A DNA stretch of 64,000 nucleotides from Chlorops oryzae (taxonomy: Eukaryota > Arthropoda > Insecta > Diptera > Chloropidae). Every line of letters starts with the position of its first letter. Positions within the stretch are counted from its first letter, which is position 1. This document shows positions 24,361-38,802 of this stretch, one piece after another. The stretch is taken from contig CM035807.1 of the NCBI GenBank assembly GCA_020466095.1, positions 23,647,243 to 23,711,242 of the forward strand. Direction: 5' to 3'. The notes beneath the pieces were generated by a model that had not been told where the DNA came from, did no database searches, and saw only the letters and a list, made by a program, of their open reading frames with translations. Both the position numbers and the translations under genes were made by a program.

Positions 24361-27300
24361 CATTCATCCATTCTTGTATACATGTGTCGACATGTGGGTG
24401 TTGCCAGGCAAATACAATATGAAACGGCAAGCAAAAAAGGACAACAACCTTAGCCCTGACGCTGAATCTGCTTTTTCCATTCAGTTGAGGTATTAAAGCG
24501 TGACATGAACACTTTTCAAAAGGCACACCGTCCGTCCGGCCCGACCGTCCTGCGGCCCTTCCACCCTCACGTGCTGTTCACCGGCGCTTTTGTGCCTTTT
24601 TATGTCTGAATTTAGTAGACATAGACACCTTGTTAGGCGCATATCATGTTGAAGTGCAATAATGAACGTGACATTGATGGAATTTAATGTTTGCCGTGAT
24701 AGTCTGTTGACTCGCTGTGATACTTCAAATTATCACATCAACCGACTCGTTTTGTTCGTTTTGTTTCGTTTCGTCTCGTCTCATTTTTGGAAATAGTTAA
24801 AGCAACATTTCATTTCTATTGGACACTAAAATTCGAACATTCCTTTTTGTCAGCTCAGGTTTTTGGTCACAGTCGCGCGATAAGCAGAACTTCCCAATTT
24901 ATGTTTTAAAAGCACAGAAATCCCAGCCAGCAGACAAACAACGCCACAAGCCATATCAAAAATGAATGAAAATATTCGCCTTTTTTTTACTTTTGGGTTT
25001 TTTTTTTTTTTTTTTTTTGGGGGGTTTTGTTTTTGTTTTGTTCGAAGGCGACAGCAACCAGCCAAAACAAGTCAACAGTGACAGAAAATAACAGAAAGGC
25101 ATACAAAGGAAAATATAACAAAGCTCGTTCTAACAATTTTCTGTCGCCCTTTGTTCCTTTTTGCTTTATTTATTTTTAAAAAATGTTTGTTTGAATTTTT
25201 TGAATTTTTTTTTGTAGCTTTCTTTTGGTTGTCATGCGATGTTGATGCGGGGTATGCCGAAAAGAAAAAGTAGAAATAACCATGGATTTCAATGAATTTT
25301 TCGCCATATCCGAATTTTCCACGGCTTAGATTTTCTTTGTTCCTTTTTGTGTTTTTGTTTTTTTACTAGTGACGGTTCAACAGGAGCCTTCGGGAAGGAA
25401 ATTTCATCATTCGCTTCGCTTTAATAAAGTCATTTTGTGAATAGAAATTAAAGCTGTTCCTTTGTTCTGAATTGCCTTGTCAGAATTGGATTAATGAGCT
25501 TGGACGTGAAAGCGTTGAACAGGTGGAAGTCCTTCAGAGTTTACCGGTTGCTATTGAGCCGATTAGGTCCAAAAACTTGCAAAGAGGAAGAAATATAAGC
25601 TGTATCATAATTTTTCTGAAGGACAAGTCTTTGCTCTGGCTACATATGGGCATTTCATTGGGCCATTCAAAAGTCTAGAGTCCTAACTAGAGCAAAAACG
25701 TGACAAGGTAGTTTAATGGGTCCAAATCCATCTGTGAAATGAAGACTAAATTATCCTAAAAAAAAATGTCTTGGCCAGCCCAAAAAGCCCCTTAAGGTTA
25801 CAAATCTCCTCTAGGGCCCTTATCAGTATCAAAAATGATGGACAGAGTGAATCAAGGCATCCAATAATAACAAAGATAAGATTTTTATATTAAAAATATT
25901 CCACTGCTCTAAAAAAAAAAAAAAATTTGGAATAAAAGGTATGGAAAATATGTATGTAGAAGAGAAAAGTTCTTTAAAAAAAAGGAAATCCCCCGTGAGC
26001 AGCAGCAGCACAAAGGCTTTCTTTCAAACATCGCGAAGGATTCTCAAGGCAAAGGAGCGAACAGCGCAAATTCAATTAAACGACAGGAAACGGAAACACT
26101 CACAAAAGCATTAAGAGTGAATGCTGTTGCTCTCAAGAGTTTGTTTTTCTTTTTTATTGTTATTATTTTTTATTTTATTTTTTTTTTTTGTTGTTGTTGT
26201 ATGTTTATGTTGAGTTGACATGCTTCAAAGCCAACAAAATTCAATGGACAGCAATGGCCATTGGGTTGGGTTGGAGGTGCAAGTTGTTCTGAGATACTTC
26301 AAGCACAAATTAATAGAAATTAAAACGCTCATTTTCCCATCTCCCACGTCCCTAACGTTCCCCCTGTCTGAACAAACGCTAAATTCATGTTTTCAGTTGA
26401 AATCGTTAAGCTTTATTTTTCACTTGGGATTTCACTTATCGCGATTTGTTGTGTTTTTCTTCAAGTTGCCTGGCCTTTTACATTTCTATTTAGAGAGCTG
26501 AAAAGTAAGCAGTACAAATGAGTGGTAAACAAAAGGCGCTCCAACAATTCAGCGTCTTATTATTGTTCCGTCTACCAAAGGTGGGCCGTGGAGGAAAAAG
26601 TGCAATCTTTTTTCTACTTTACGAAAATTGCTCTTAACGATTAAGCGTTGCATGTTTTTTTCTATCTTTTTGTTTTTCTTTATTTTTGAATTTTTTTTTT
26701 TTTTTTATAATCATTCTTTCAGCTTTGACACTAATACCATGACACTTAAAAAGTAAACCAAAGCGCTTACGTCTGTTTAAAACGCCAGAAAAGCAAAAAG
26801 GGAGAGAAAAAAAGGAAAAGGAAAAGAAACAACCTAAGGTCGTACCTTTGAAGGGAAAAGGAAAAATGCAAAAAAAAAAAAAACAGATTGGATGAAAAAG
26901 GAAAAAAAGCGTGAAACGCAGACATCAAGACAAGTCAAGCTTGCCGTAGTCGGATTTTGCAGCTTAACACCGAAAAGCTTTGGAAAGCAAGTGAAGTAGA
27001 AATTAAACTTCTTCAGAAGTCGGCTGGGCTTGAATTTCTTTTTCATTTATTTTTTTACTTTTTTTATTTATTCGTTTTCTCAATTGTGTGTTTCGTTCAA
27101 TCCTCTGGCATTGAGATAACCTCCGACGTGGGTATTTTTCCATTTTTCCGGAAGCTATGTTAAAACCACCCAGACGCAGTCTTTATACTTCTCTGCTTTT
27201 ACTACTCCTACACAAAAAAAAAAAAAACACATGTGATGACTTTTCCTTTCCGCTCCTTTTGTCATACAAAGTAAAGTTTACTTTTTGGTTAACGATGTGA

Positions 27301-28120
27301 TGTTTGTTTTCCTATTTTCTTTGCAATTACTTCCACTTTGGAAGCCCACTCTATATATATAAAATCTGAGATTTATTCTTGCGGCTTTCCATTAGGACTT
27401 CACATTCAAGTGTATAGATTAGACCGGAAAGGTTTGAGTGAAGAAAACGAAATCGTTTTGAAAAGAAAATTTTAAAGCACTTTTAAGGAATATTCTCAAT
27501 CGTATCGAATGCTAAATTGACTTTTCCAACCAATTATTTTGCTGAAATTCGTTAAATGAAACTTCTCGCATTGTATTCTCGTAATTCTTTGCTTTCTCGT
27601 AATTCCTCTTTATCTTTTTTTAGTTTATTCTTTTAATTTAATTTAATTTTTTGTTTGTTCTGTTCATCCTCTCCGAGTAAACTCATTTATAAATTCGATT
27701 TACAGTCTCCGAATGAAAATATATTTGTCAACGTTTTCTCTGGTACTATTTTCTTAATGGCGCATGGCGTACAGCATCAAAGCTCGCTAATTGATTTTCC
27801 ACTTCATCTGCGCTTTGCCATATATCAATATGAAGAAGCGCAAATAATGAAGCATACCCTCGAGCGCGATATGTTAAGCTGCATTTAATAAAACGGATTC
27901 ACAGCGCTTATCAGACAATTAATTTCCCTTCCAAACGTACCATACGAGGTATGTATAGGCAATAGGCTGCCGTTATCTACCGTATCTCAGTAGGTATACA
28001 GAAATAATGGTTACTGATACAGTTCAAGTGGAAGACAAATACCTATTTCCAATGCAAATGACAGCGAGAATATGCTGCCGCAATGTAATCTTTAACGTAC
28101 GATGAACACCGCATTCACAT

Positions 28121-28121
<1 letters not shown>

Positions 28122-28157
<36 letters not shown>
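28122..28157. repeat. (GT)18 microsatellite
   Basis: A perfect GT run. The 250-codon open frame that starts inside it (28123-28875) is T-rich chance sequence. Confidence 0.95.
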
Positions 28158-28159
<2 letters not shown>

Positions 28160-31100
28160 TGTGCTTGTATGTCGATTCAAGAGTATTAGCTTTAAGTGTG
28201 TACTCGAACAATAGATCCATGATTTCGTTTCTATTTTACTTTCATTCCGATTTACAGTTTCGCTACATATTTTTTATCGCTTTCGATTTTAATTTGCATA
28301 CCAAAGCCTTGCACCTGCGTTTGCAATTGTGTGCTTGTGCTTGTGGCTTGTGTTTGTGTTCGTGTTCGTGTGTGCGCGGCGGTTGTGCACGGTCAGACCA
28401 TTTGTCTGAAAACCATTTGGCATGCAAGAAGAAAGAAAGAATGGAAGAAAATTTATGCAGCAATTTCTGCACTCAAATGTGCTTCATTTGTTGCTTAATT
28501 GATTTTGATGCCGATTTTTCTTTATACGTTTTTTTACCTTCGTTTCTTTTTTATTTTTTTCAGCTTCATTTTTTATTCGTCTTCCCCATGTTTTTGCCTA
28601 TCGGAAATCGTGCATATGCTCCCTGTGTGTGTGTGTTTTTTTTTCTTTCTTCTTTTGCTCCTTCGAATCCTTTTCCGATTGCCTTATTCAATAGATTCAC
28701 AGCAATTTCCCGTTGCTGTTATAAATTGGCGTTTCCTTTTTTTTTACACTCATTTCGTGCAGTCTTCTTGCTTTTTTTTGCCATTTTTATTCCACTACTT
28801 TTCAATTGCGCATTCAATGAATTTATTGAATTGTATAAATTTTCTTTTCCCTTACATTCATCTCTCCGTGTGTGAGTGTATGTCTCGACTTCACTATTCT
28901 CCATGCACACAGTATATTCGAAGCACGCTGTCGTATGTGGAATGTCGTGCTCATACGACTGCGATGCTTTGGCCGTTAGATGATTTTGCTTTTAGTGTCG
29001 ATTTCCGCTCTTCACTTGAAGACAATTTCACAAATTTATTGTTGTCTGCTCTTTGCCATGGGAAAGTGTATATTTATTTATACATACATATGTGTATATC
29101 TGCATATATGTAAGTGTATGTGTATGTATGTACGGATGTACCTTCAAATGGTATATGGCATGTTTTTTCTATAAATTTTTTTCATTTAAATTTTCCGCTT
29201 TGTAGAATCATCGTATCCTAATATTATGCTATGCTCGTACCTTTTTCCTTCAAGTTTTCTCAAACGTTGCTCATTTTTCTTTGCTTCTTTATTTATTTAT
29301 TTTTTTTTGTATTTTTTTTTTTGGGTCAACTCATTTGTTGCACGTGTGTGTTGTACGGCATGGCTGGCTATAGCTGCTGAAGCTTTTAATCTTAAACATC
29401 GAATGCTGCATTTCCTTACACGATTTTCCCTATTCTCCATATTTCCATACAAAAATTTGAATTTATTCTCAATAGCCGACCTTATCCTTTGTCCTCTCTG
29501 CTAAACTTGGTATTATTTTTCTTTTATATTCTGGTGTTTTTTTTTCCTTTGCTTTCTTCTTCTTCTTCTTCGTTTCTCGACTATTTTTCTATTTTAATAC
29601 ATTTCTTGCAATAAATTTTATGCTTTGTATTTCGTGTTTGCATATCGTACAGCTGCTGTTATTTTTCCTTTAGCTCATTCGGAAATTTTGTGAAAAGCGG
29701 AACTAGTCTCGAGGAAAGATATATATTTCCGTTTTATTTGAAATGTCTTTAAAATGACGAGGGAAGTTTTATCTTTCCTACCGAAAATGTTTGTAAAGAA
29801 AATGTTCTTCATTTAAATTTACACTGCAAATCGGCTTGTCATTTCCTTGTGACCCCGATAGATATGAGGAGAATGTAGCGGTATCCTTTTTTGAGTTCCT
29901 TTCATTGTTGCTTTAACCCAATTTCGTAAAGCTTTGAAGAGTAAAGTAATTTTTATTAGAATAAGCCATCAACTGTTTTCCAAAGAGACAGAGAGAAGAA
30001 GAGGGGAACAGAAAGAACTATTTGGCATTCTGTCTGCCTCTTCATTGATTTAGGTTCTAACTAAAGATATTTTTTTGGTTTTGTTGTCCTCTTTAATCAA
30101 TTTTGATTACTTTACTCATTAATTTGGGTACCTTTAATGGATTTTATTTCATTTTTTGGTTTGTTTGTCTTATTTTAAACGAGTTCTGTCTTTAAGGGGG
30201 AAATTTTAATTGAGAAATACTTGCAAAGAGCAGATGAATAGGCTAATCAGGTATCAAAAGAAAAAATAATGAGAGCTGAATCAATGATAGCTTCCAGTTT
30301 GCAGGTTTGAAGGGTTCGATCGTTTCCTATGCCGCGAATCCACAAGGAAAGATGGATCAACGAGAGGAATCGAAAACTTTCTCCTTTGTCTGAAGAGGGC
30401 AGATCTGCGGAATCTTGTGAGCTTGATAACAGACAGGGCACATAAGATTTGGTCATCATATGGTGAAAAGACTTTGGCCTTTTACTTAAGCGAATATGCC
30501 TAAACTCTTTAAAAATTACTGAGCCCTTTCGATATTTCTTATGAGTTTCTCTTTTCTTCTTACAATGGGTTCGAGTACATTTCACGATTTATGAGTGTTA
30601 CAAAAATTTGAGTGGAAAATTATATTTCATTCTGAGTTACAATTTACTCTTAAATAGAAAGGGTGGCCATCGTAGACACATGGCAAACATAGAAGGCGTT
30701 GCAGACCCAATAATGCAATTCCTGTCTTAAGGATGAGGACAGTACACAAGTACTTCCTTCAGTACTGTCCCGCATTCTTAAGGACCAGGATAAAAAATTT
30801 GAGATGTTGACGTGATGAGCAAGGAAAATGTCTATTCTCTTTCACTCACAGTATTTCTGGATTATCTCAAACAAACCAGGAAGTTCGGAGAGAGCAAGAA
30901 CACTATTCCTCCTCGCTCTTTTACTTTTCCCTTTCATTTTTTCTATCCTAAGATGACAAAATGGGCAAGATTGTCTGAATCTCTGTGGACAGTATCTCTC
31001 CCGTCTCATCCACATTAGATCTTTATATCTTATAAATAGACAAAAAAAAACTTATTAAAAAAGAAACAAATTTTTAAATAAATAAACGACTTATAAGAAA

Positions 31101-31964
31101 AATTATAAGTTTTTAAAGAACTTCGGCATGTCCCGATTCCGTTCTCTGCTTTCTTCTACCAATCTCGTTTTTATATTTACTCTAAGCCGCCTAATTCCTG
31201 GAATCTCCAACATCTAATCTCTTACTGAGTCTTCGGTGGCTCGCAATGTACATATTTCCATACCTTCGTTGTTCGCCCGATGAAAAAACTCTATCATTTC
31301 GGATATAACAAAACCCGGGAAACTTTGGTTGTCCATCGAAAAATACTCATTCTCTCAACTATAAAGATTAACTAGTGCAATTTTTTTATATTTTTTTTTT
31401 AAGCATGATCTCTAATCTGCTCGCCGTCACTTGATCCCACTCCAGCTATCGTTGACAACAAAATGTAAAAGAAAATCTCATCCTTCGACAGGAACAAACG
31501 TTGCAACTTAAGCTTTCAGATTTAGATAGAATCACTTGAAAACAGACGCCACTATTGACAAGGACTTTTCATCCGACCGTACGGGTCTTTTCCCATCACA
31601 ATTAAACTCGGAATCAAACCAATGACAACTGAACTAAAATATTTATTCTCATATTTATCTCGCAACAAAGCTAAAAAGTTGAGCACCCACTCAGACAGTG
31701 ACCCATGTGTCTCAACAGTCAAACTGTCTTTTGTGGATTTTCCAGCACGTCAAGTGATGCTTGTGCAGGATTTGGTTTGTGCTACAGCAAAACAAAAAAC
31801 CTGTTGACTTTAATTTATAGGTATATACATACATACGTACGTACATGTTTGTTTGCATTTTTGTGCAATTAAAAGTGTTTGAAAATTCAAAAAGAAAAGC
31901 CTTCATTATTTACTGTGCGCCATAATTAATTTATATTTTCCTCTCTCTCTCTCTCTCATTGCAG

Positions 31965-32168
31965 TGCCAAGCAAACCTTTGAATCTCACTGTCTTGGATG
32001 TGACTGCCACAAGCATAACGATGTCCTGGCTTCCACCGAAAAACCAAAATGGCGCCATCGCCGGTTACCATGTTTTCCACATACACGAAAACCAAACAGG
32101 CGTGGAAATTGTCAAAAATGCCAGAAATTCTGCGGAATCAACAATAAACTTCGTTTTGCCAAAATTAA
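31965..32168 (+). CDS. Ptp99A: Ptp99A-like receptor tyrosine phosphatase, coding exon 2 (first half of FNIII domain 1)
   Basis: Encodes residues about 205-272, the start of the first fibronectin III domain. It opens VPSKPLNLTVLDVTATSITM with the family's B-strand Trp in SWLPP, then the AGYHVF C-strand Tyr. N-glycosylation sequons are NLT and NQT. The acceptor CAG at 31962-31964 follows a CT-rich tract and the donor GTAAGT follows 32168. Phase 1 at both ends joins exon 1 as G|TG (Val) and exon 3 as A|AG (Lys). The product recalls Drosophila Ptp99A, a neuronal receptor phosphatase used in motor axon guidance. Identity is from remembered family resemblance, not a search; another Ptp99A-type RPTP cannot be excluded. 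Confidence 0.9.
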
Positions 32169-33689
32169 GTAAGTGAATAATGATTCAACAACCCAGCCCA
32201 TTCCCTACTCCTCTGCCGTCTTTTAAGCTTTATTTACTGTTTACTGTTTACTTTGTCAATATGGTCTCAAATACTAATTAATTTAAAAAAAAGAAGAACT
32301 CATATAAGAACTCATTTTAACACAATTGACTTCGCAAAAAAATAAAATTTGATTTTCTCACGCCTTCTGGTTCATAAAAGTAGTCAAATTACGACGCAGA
32401 CGCCTAATCATCTCCTCCTGTTCCTTTTTTCTTTTCTTTAATTTTGACGTATTTATTTTCTTGTAAAAAGCACATAATTATAAAGCAATAAACGTCAAGA
32501 AGGCGTCACATGAAGTACCAACCACACCTCAAAGTGCTCAATTGTAACAATCTTCTCAAAGAAACGCATAAAAGTATGCTAATATTTTTTGGGGAAAAAG
32601 AGCTACTTACGCTGTAATTTTTCGGTGAAACTTTTTCTCTAAACGGTCCTTCAGTTTAATTATTTTTATTTAAACAAAAAAAAAACACAAAAAACACCAA
32701 TGTCAACCCCTCTTCGGAATGCCACTTAAAAGCAATCGACAACAATTAACTCGCCAAAATAGAACTTTTGAAGACTCTCGACCTTAGGAATAGTCCTTTC
32801 ACACAGACTTAGTTGTTGCTGTTGCCCTGTGTTATTACTGTTGTTGTTTTTGCCGATCAAAGTCAAAGTGGAAGATTTCAATTTGAAAACAATTAGTAGC
32901 TTTAGCTTACCTTTTTTTATTGGTTAACGTTTTCTTTGACTTCTTTGGTTGAGAATAATCGTCTATAAAAAAAGGGATTGTTTTGAATGGCTCGACGATA
33001 ATTTTGCTATAGATTTTGGTTTGAAGTTGAAGGATTTTCAACGCTTTAATTTTTCTTCTTTGCGTTCTAATTCTGTCAATTAGAGATTCAATTAATTTAC
33101 TTTGTAAATACTTCGAGGCTTTTTCCAAACATGATTTCAGACACTTCATTGGTCTAGCTAGCTTACGTCGTAGTTTGAGGTCGGATTTCGATAAGAATGT
33201 ATCCCACTACTTAAGATAACACTAGTTAACAAATAATTATTATAATTTTTTTTTCAAGACTTCTAAGTTCCCTTTTCTTATGCATTTTCGCCCTCCAAAC
33301 ACTAAAACAGTATTTTAAAAATTCTTTGTAGAAGCGTTTATTATATTTATTTTTGAGAAAAAATAAAAAACATTCTTAAGGGCGTATTTCAGATCTTAGA
33401 GGAAAACTTGGCTAAGCCCCAACTAGCAAAATGGGTCGAAAGTTCGTAAATTCTTACGTGTTTCAGGGCAGAACATTTTTTTGACCCTACCTAAATAGGG
33501 CCAAATTTTTGAAAGTCGGATTAACTTTGAAAGGCTTACAAAAGTCGAAAAACATACTTTGAAGTCAGGTCATTTTTAAGAGAAATATTTTATTCGAATT
33601 TTGTAAAACTTGAGGAAAAACGGCCGAACGGATTTAATGCTGCTAAAATTTCCCTATTTTCCTTTTTAGGGGCATCATCCGGTTTTAAC

Positions 33690-33870
33690 AAATTTTCCCT
33701 CAAATTAAAGAAAATCCACCCTTCATATATTTTTTTTTTTACATAATTTTAAGGTCAGTCAAGAAAATAAGATTCTGAAGACCTTTAAAAATAAAAAATA
33801 TCACTTATTTTTTTTAGAGAATATTCATCAAACTTTTTCTTTCACCATCGGCATCTAAAAAAAATTGATC
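33690..33870 (-). repeat. Dispersed repeat family F, - copy
   Basis: Its reverse complement carries GCCGATGGTGA, TTTAAAGGTCTTCAGAATCT, CTTAAAATTATGTAAAAAAA and TTTGAGGGAAAATTTGT in the same order as 5735-5950. Confidence 0.5.
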
Positions 33871-34261
33871 GCTAACAGAAAAAATTTGTTCTGTGCATTT
33901 TTTATTTAAAGCTGATTCTTTATCCACCAAATGGAATACTAGTTCTCAAAATTAATGCATAATTGACAAAGTTATAGTTTCTTTAGTGAGGCACTAAAGG
34001 CACTGTAAGCAATGGAAAGCTCCCATAAGAAAAGTGCCTTTGAGAAAAATGGGAAAATATTCTTTTAAGCAAAGTGTAATTAAATGGGGACTGATTATTT
34101 GTAGAGCTTATTCAATCTTTAAAGGCTTTTTAAAACGATGAGAGTTATTCTTAGAGCTTTGGTGGTTGACAGCTTCATAATAAAAAAAGCTTTACTTTTG
34201 AAAAAGCCGTCTTCCAATATTTAAACTAGTCCTTCATTCTCTTGATAAGGAGTAATTAAAA

Positions 34262-34264
<3 letters not shown>

Positions 34265-34329
<65 letters not shown>
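34265..34329. repeat. (TC)32 microsatellite
   Basis: A perfect 65-base TC run. A second CT run is at about 34459-34482. It is complementary to the (GA)n tract at 47126-47295 in the same pre-mRNA. Confidence 0.97.
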
Positions 34330-34331
<2 letters not shown>

Positions 34332-35749
34332 ACCTCGTTCATTGAAGCCAAAATCGCTGCATCGTCCGTTGTACAGGCTTCTTATATGAATATCCTCCTT
34401 TCTGGCACTTCAAATTTTTAATTTTCTGAAGAAAATAAACAAATCTGTCTCTGTCCTGCTCTCTCTCTCTCTCTCTCTCTCCTACTCATATCGGGCAGCC
34501 TTGATAATCGTTTTGGCAATTTCTTTCAAAAAATTTAAATGAGAAAACCGAAATTGAGAAAATTATAAAAAAAAAAAAAAGAAGCTCAAAGTAATGATAA
34601 AGGATTTTGCGAAAGCCGCACGCCTCACAGTGGTTTCTGAGCAGAAAAAATGGATTTTTTCAAACATATAATTTTTAAATATACATAGCTTAGCTAGATG
34701 AAAAAATATTTCACTAAGAGAAATTCATCAAAATTTTTTTTAAAATGTCTGTTTTTATACAGAATACCGGAAGCGGAAGTCAGAACATATTTTTGTAGTT
34801 ACAATTGGAAAAAAAATTAGTCAACTTTGCGATGTTTTTTCCTAATTAAACTTTATTCGAATTACTATTTTGGGGGCTTATTATCAAAATATAGTACTTT
34901 TTTGACAAACTAAAGAAAAAATTAATGAAATTGATGCAGAATTTTCATAAATATAAGCAAAAGAAAATTGTGGTTTAAAGTTGACGACTTTTATAGTTTT
35001 TATGGAAAAAAAAAATGGTTCCTCCGGCTTGATCCGTCTTCAAACTGTAAACAAATTAAAAAATGGAGTCTGTTCTGTTGATTAATGCGAAAAAATTTTG
35101 CCAAAATTTGCTTTGAATGTCGAAAACTTGTTATGAATCTTGCACAAAAAATCTTTAAAAAAAAGTCTAGCATACCTTTAGGGTTATGTAAATAAATTAG
35201 CGTAAAAATTACAACTCTGAATGTAAACAAAAATAAGATGTAAGAAACTGAAACTTAATTGAAAAAACAAAAACAACTAATTATTGTTTACGAATATATA
35301 AACAAAGTAAAAAAAAAATTATATTTTATCATCTTAAATTTTTTAACGTAATTCTAAAAACTTTACATGTTTTGCATGAAGTTTCAGCAAGTTAAAAAAT
35401 GCCTTCTGTTATCCTTTCCATCCAACAAAAAGTTGTCCTTTTTGCAGGCATTATAGAAGCAAACGGTATATGTTAAGTATTATAGTGATGTTTATTTTAT
35501 TTAAAGATTTATTTTAAAAAATGAATTTGATGCGCAATACGTGCGTCGACCTCACCGTCTTTTCCAAGAAGAAAGAAAAAGTCCAGAAAAGACAGCCCTG
35601 TTGCTTAGAGTTCTTTCCAATGTCAAAATCTGACAGCCACGCATGGGAAAACTATTACTCCGCGTTTACATAGGGTTATGTGATTATTCCGCGTTTAAGG
35701 TTATGCGGTTCTTAAATATAGTTTACTACAGTATTAAAAAACTCATAGA

Positions 35750-36130
35750 AAGGGGGCGTGGCAGCTCAAGAAATTTATTATTTTTTGTTTAAATAGTATT
35801 TCCTGGTTCTTTGGCAAACTGAATCACAATTTAGTTGAAAATACTGAATTTTGAAATTTTTGTCTTATGTAAAGTGGGCGTGGCATTAGTCCGATTTTCT
35901 TAAATTAAAATTTTTTGGTTAAGAGTCTCGAATCCTACTACCCTACCAAATTTCATTAAGATCGGACCAAAATTGCAAATTTTGGAAATTTCAGGTGTAT
36001 GGGCGGTAGGCGTGGCAATGGTCCGATTTTCACGAAATTTTGAAATTTTCTTAATTTTGTCAAAACTATGGTGTGTGCCAAATTTCAATGTTCTACGATC
36101 ACTCCTTCTAGTTTTTTCCAAAAAATGTAT
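35750..36130 (+). repeat. Old dispersed repeat with GGGCGTGGCA motifs
   Basis: Three spaced GGGCGTGGCA / GGCGTGGCAATGGTCCGATT blocks, each followed by TCCGATTTT-like and CCAAATTTCA(T/A) sequence. It is repeat-like and decayed, without open reading frames. Just upstream (35657-35710) is a short imperfect tandem, ACTCCGCGTTTA / ATTCCGCGTTTA. Confidence 0.4.
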
Positions 36131-38369
36131 GAGGCGGGACCACTGTGCGCCACACTCCTTACTTTTTAATATACCTACATACATATATAAAACGTAATAC
36201 TCAGGACACGGCAATTAATTGCTGTAGAGCGAGTTGATACGAATATCAGAAGCTTTTACTGTACACACACACACACACGAGCACGTACTCAAATACATAC
36301 CCACATATGTATGTATGTATATAAAGAGCAAAGCTTATCTCGAAGAAGAGAAAAAGAGAGTGCGTTTTCAAACGAGGACTAAAGAAGGCAATTTAATTTA
36401 ATCCACGAAAGAAATTAAAAGCGTTATGTCTTGCATGTAGCAACTAACGATATTAATTTGCGTGTGTGTTCTTGTGTGTGTGTGTGCATGAGTATGTTAT
36501 GTGCACTACGCTAAGAAAGTGACATTTTCCGCAAAAGCTGATGAGCGAAAAGTATTTCTTAACCACTACGATACCCGCTTTTAAGTGCTTTTCCGCTTTC
36601 AAGTTTAGTGGCTCCTCGCCCCTCTGCGACGTCAACGACGTTATCATGATCATCATAGTCATCGTCATTGTCATTGTCGTTGCATGTGTGTGTGAGACGA
36701 ACGCATGGTTTTAATTAATTACCGAGCAATGCTGATGCATTCCGCCGCAGCAGTGTCGTTCCTGTTCGTCCTGTTGCCGGCGTCCGTGCTAAAAATAATT
36801 GCTGCAGCAGCGTCAGAAGCCAAAGCTGAAGCTGAAGCAGAACTCGAATTCCAAGCAGAAAGCGGCAAACTAAAGTAGCAGCAACTTTTGTTTAATGCAA
36901 TTTTCTTTTCCCTTCAACCCCTTCCCCACTCAACCTTTTATAAAATTTCATCCAACTTGGCCCGCATTCATTTTTGCACCACAGAGATTTTTCAAGCTAC
37001 GCAAATTGAATTTTCACAAAAATTACGAAAAATACCATCATATGCGCGTGTGTGTGTATCCATGTGCATTTGTGTGTGTGATTGCGTTGCAATGATGACA
37101 AAGTGATTGCAACTGTCACTGTTGCTTGCTCATTAAGTACCAACATACGCCGGCATCGTCGTCATTGTTAGCGGCGGCGGCATGCTCTTTAAAATGATTT
37201 CGCCCGAGAACGCGAGACGCTGACAGTTTCGAATTGTCATTGCACAGTTAAATGGAACAGTCATTTACTGAATTATTTAACTCATTTACCGCAACGACGA
37301 CGCCGCCAACAGCAATAACAACAACAGCAATAACAACAACAACCGAGAGTAAGGCAAAAATTTTAACTAGAACGCTGACAGCCGGCAATATCGAAACTAT
37401 ATCCTGGAAAGGAATGTCTTCACTTGACACAATTTCATGTTGTACTGTCCTGTCATATTTACTGCTTATGTCAGAGTTTTTAATGAGATTTTTCCAAAGT
37501 ATATTTATCTATAAAAATTTTAATTATGCCCACACGTATGTTTGTTTGTTTGTTCATAAATAATATTGAGTAGCATTTCCTATTTCCGTTCTTTAAAAGC
37601 CTTCAATCATTTCTCATATTAAATTTCTGATTGCATTTTATTTCATTCGTATTTTTCATTTTTCCGCATTTTCATTTATATTTTCCTCAAATGTATTTTC
37701 TTGTGTAAAATCAAAATAATTCATGTTATTGATACAACCATCATCATCCAGCTCAGCGAATTTTTAATGAACATGAAAAGGGAGAACAGTCAATATGCCG
37801 CACAGCATTGAATGACAGGAACGCATACGCGTAAAATTCATTTGCGGAATAAAAATATCATATTGTCTATTGTTGCTTGGAAACTAACGGAAAAAACTGG
37901 AAATTTATTTCATTCTGGTTCAATTATAAAGAAGAAGAAAAAAAGTTTAAATTTCTCCAAAAATCAACGGATTAAATTTTTCCTAATGAGCTGGAAAATT
38001 TATCATTAATCCATTAAAGAGTCTAGCGCAAATCGGGCATTATTAAATACTTTAGGATTCAATGAAATGAAGCATCAGCTAATAAACTCGATAAAGTCAA
38101 CGGAAATGTGATTTTCTGAAGCAAAATTTCTTGAAAATTCAACCTAACAAATGAAGGAATAAAACCGTTCAAGAATTGAAAACAGCCTACAAACATGCAC
38201 GAAAATATGGTTTCATGTTAAGATTACCTATGTTAAGTTTCATTACGCTCAGCCATCCGCAGAATCCTTAAAAATCACAAAATTTTAAAAAAAATGTTGC
38301 ATACTTATCGGGTATATTTGTCAATGATCCCAATAAACATTTTCGGAGTACTCAGAAATATGAGTCTGA

Positions 38370-38624
38370 CATATCGCACACTAATCACTAAATTAGCACA
38401 ACTCAAAATTTTGAATTTCTCGGGCAAACAGCCTATAACTCTCGACGTCTGTAAAAATCATTTCTTTTTAAAACTTATATTATTTTTAAATAACTGCAGA
38501 ATCAATAAATATAAATCTTAGTTTTCCACGTGTTCCTTCTGCAGCAGTAAAATGTTGGCAAACATGAAAAAAGTGATCGAAAAAATTTTGAATTGTGCCG
38601 GTTTAGTGATTAGTGTGCGATATG
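38370..38624. mobile_element. MITE family E, copy 1
   Basis: The left arm CATATCGCACACTAATCACT (38370 on) is inverted at 38582-38624, about 43 bases with a few mismatches. The inner boundary is CACAA(C/T)TCAAAATTTT. About 255 bp and non-coding. The same design and inner half-arm occur at 41914-42173. Confidence 0.65.
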
Positions 38625-38802
38625 TAGAAAATGAGTCACTTATGGCTCTTATTTGAGCGGAAATAAGAGTCATATATGAGTGCGGAAGGATTTATACATA
38701 TATGACTCTAATATACGGGCTCCTTCGGTATATTTATGACTTCAAACTGTTATAGGACGACATTCCTTAATAGGGAAACACGCTCTTTAAGACGCTCATT
38801 AT

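Larger units (their letters stand above)
9954..31964 (+). other. Intron 1 of the Ptp99A-like gene (22 kb)
   Basis: The donor is G|GTAAAT and the acceptor is a long (CT)n polypyrimidine tract, then CATTGCAG|TG, phase 1. The interior is non-coding apart from transposon relics listed separately. Long runs without a named feature (about 18.0-20.3 kb, 21.2-31.9 kb) hold T-rich and microsatellite DNA. Some stretches of ordinary complexity (about 21.3-22.3 kb and 24.5-24.9 kb) could be conserved regulatory DNA, but nothing specific is visible. Retention of the first 95 bases would add a hydrophobic Phe/Leu-rich tail, stopping at 10046-10048. Confidence 0.85.

Noticed and set aside
28123..28875. 250-codon open frame on the + strand starting in a (GT)n run
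   Set aside because: It is driven by a T-rich strand poor in stop codons and begins with a Cys-Val repeat from the microsatellite; there is no domain pattern, and an overlapping frame (28499-29113) is equally open.
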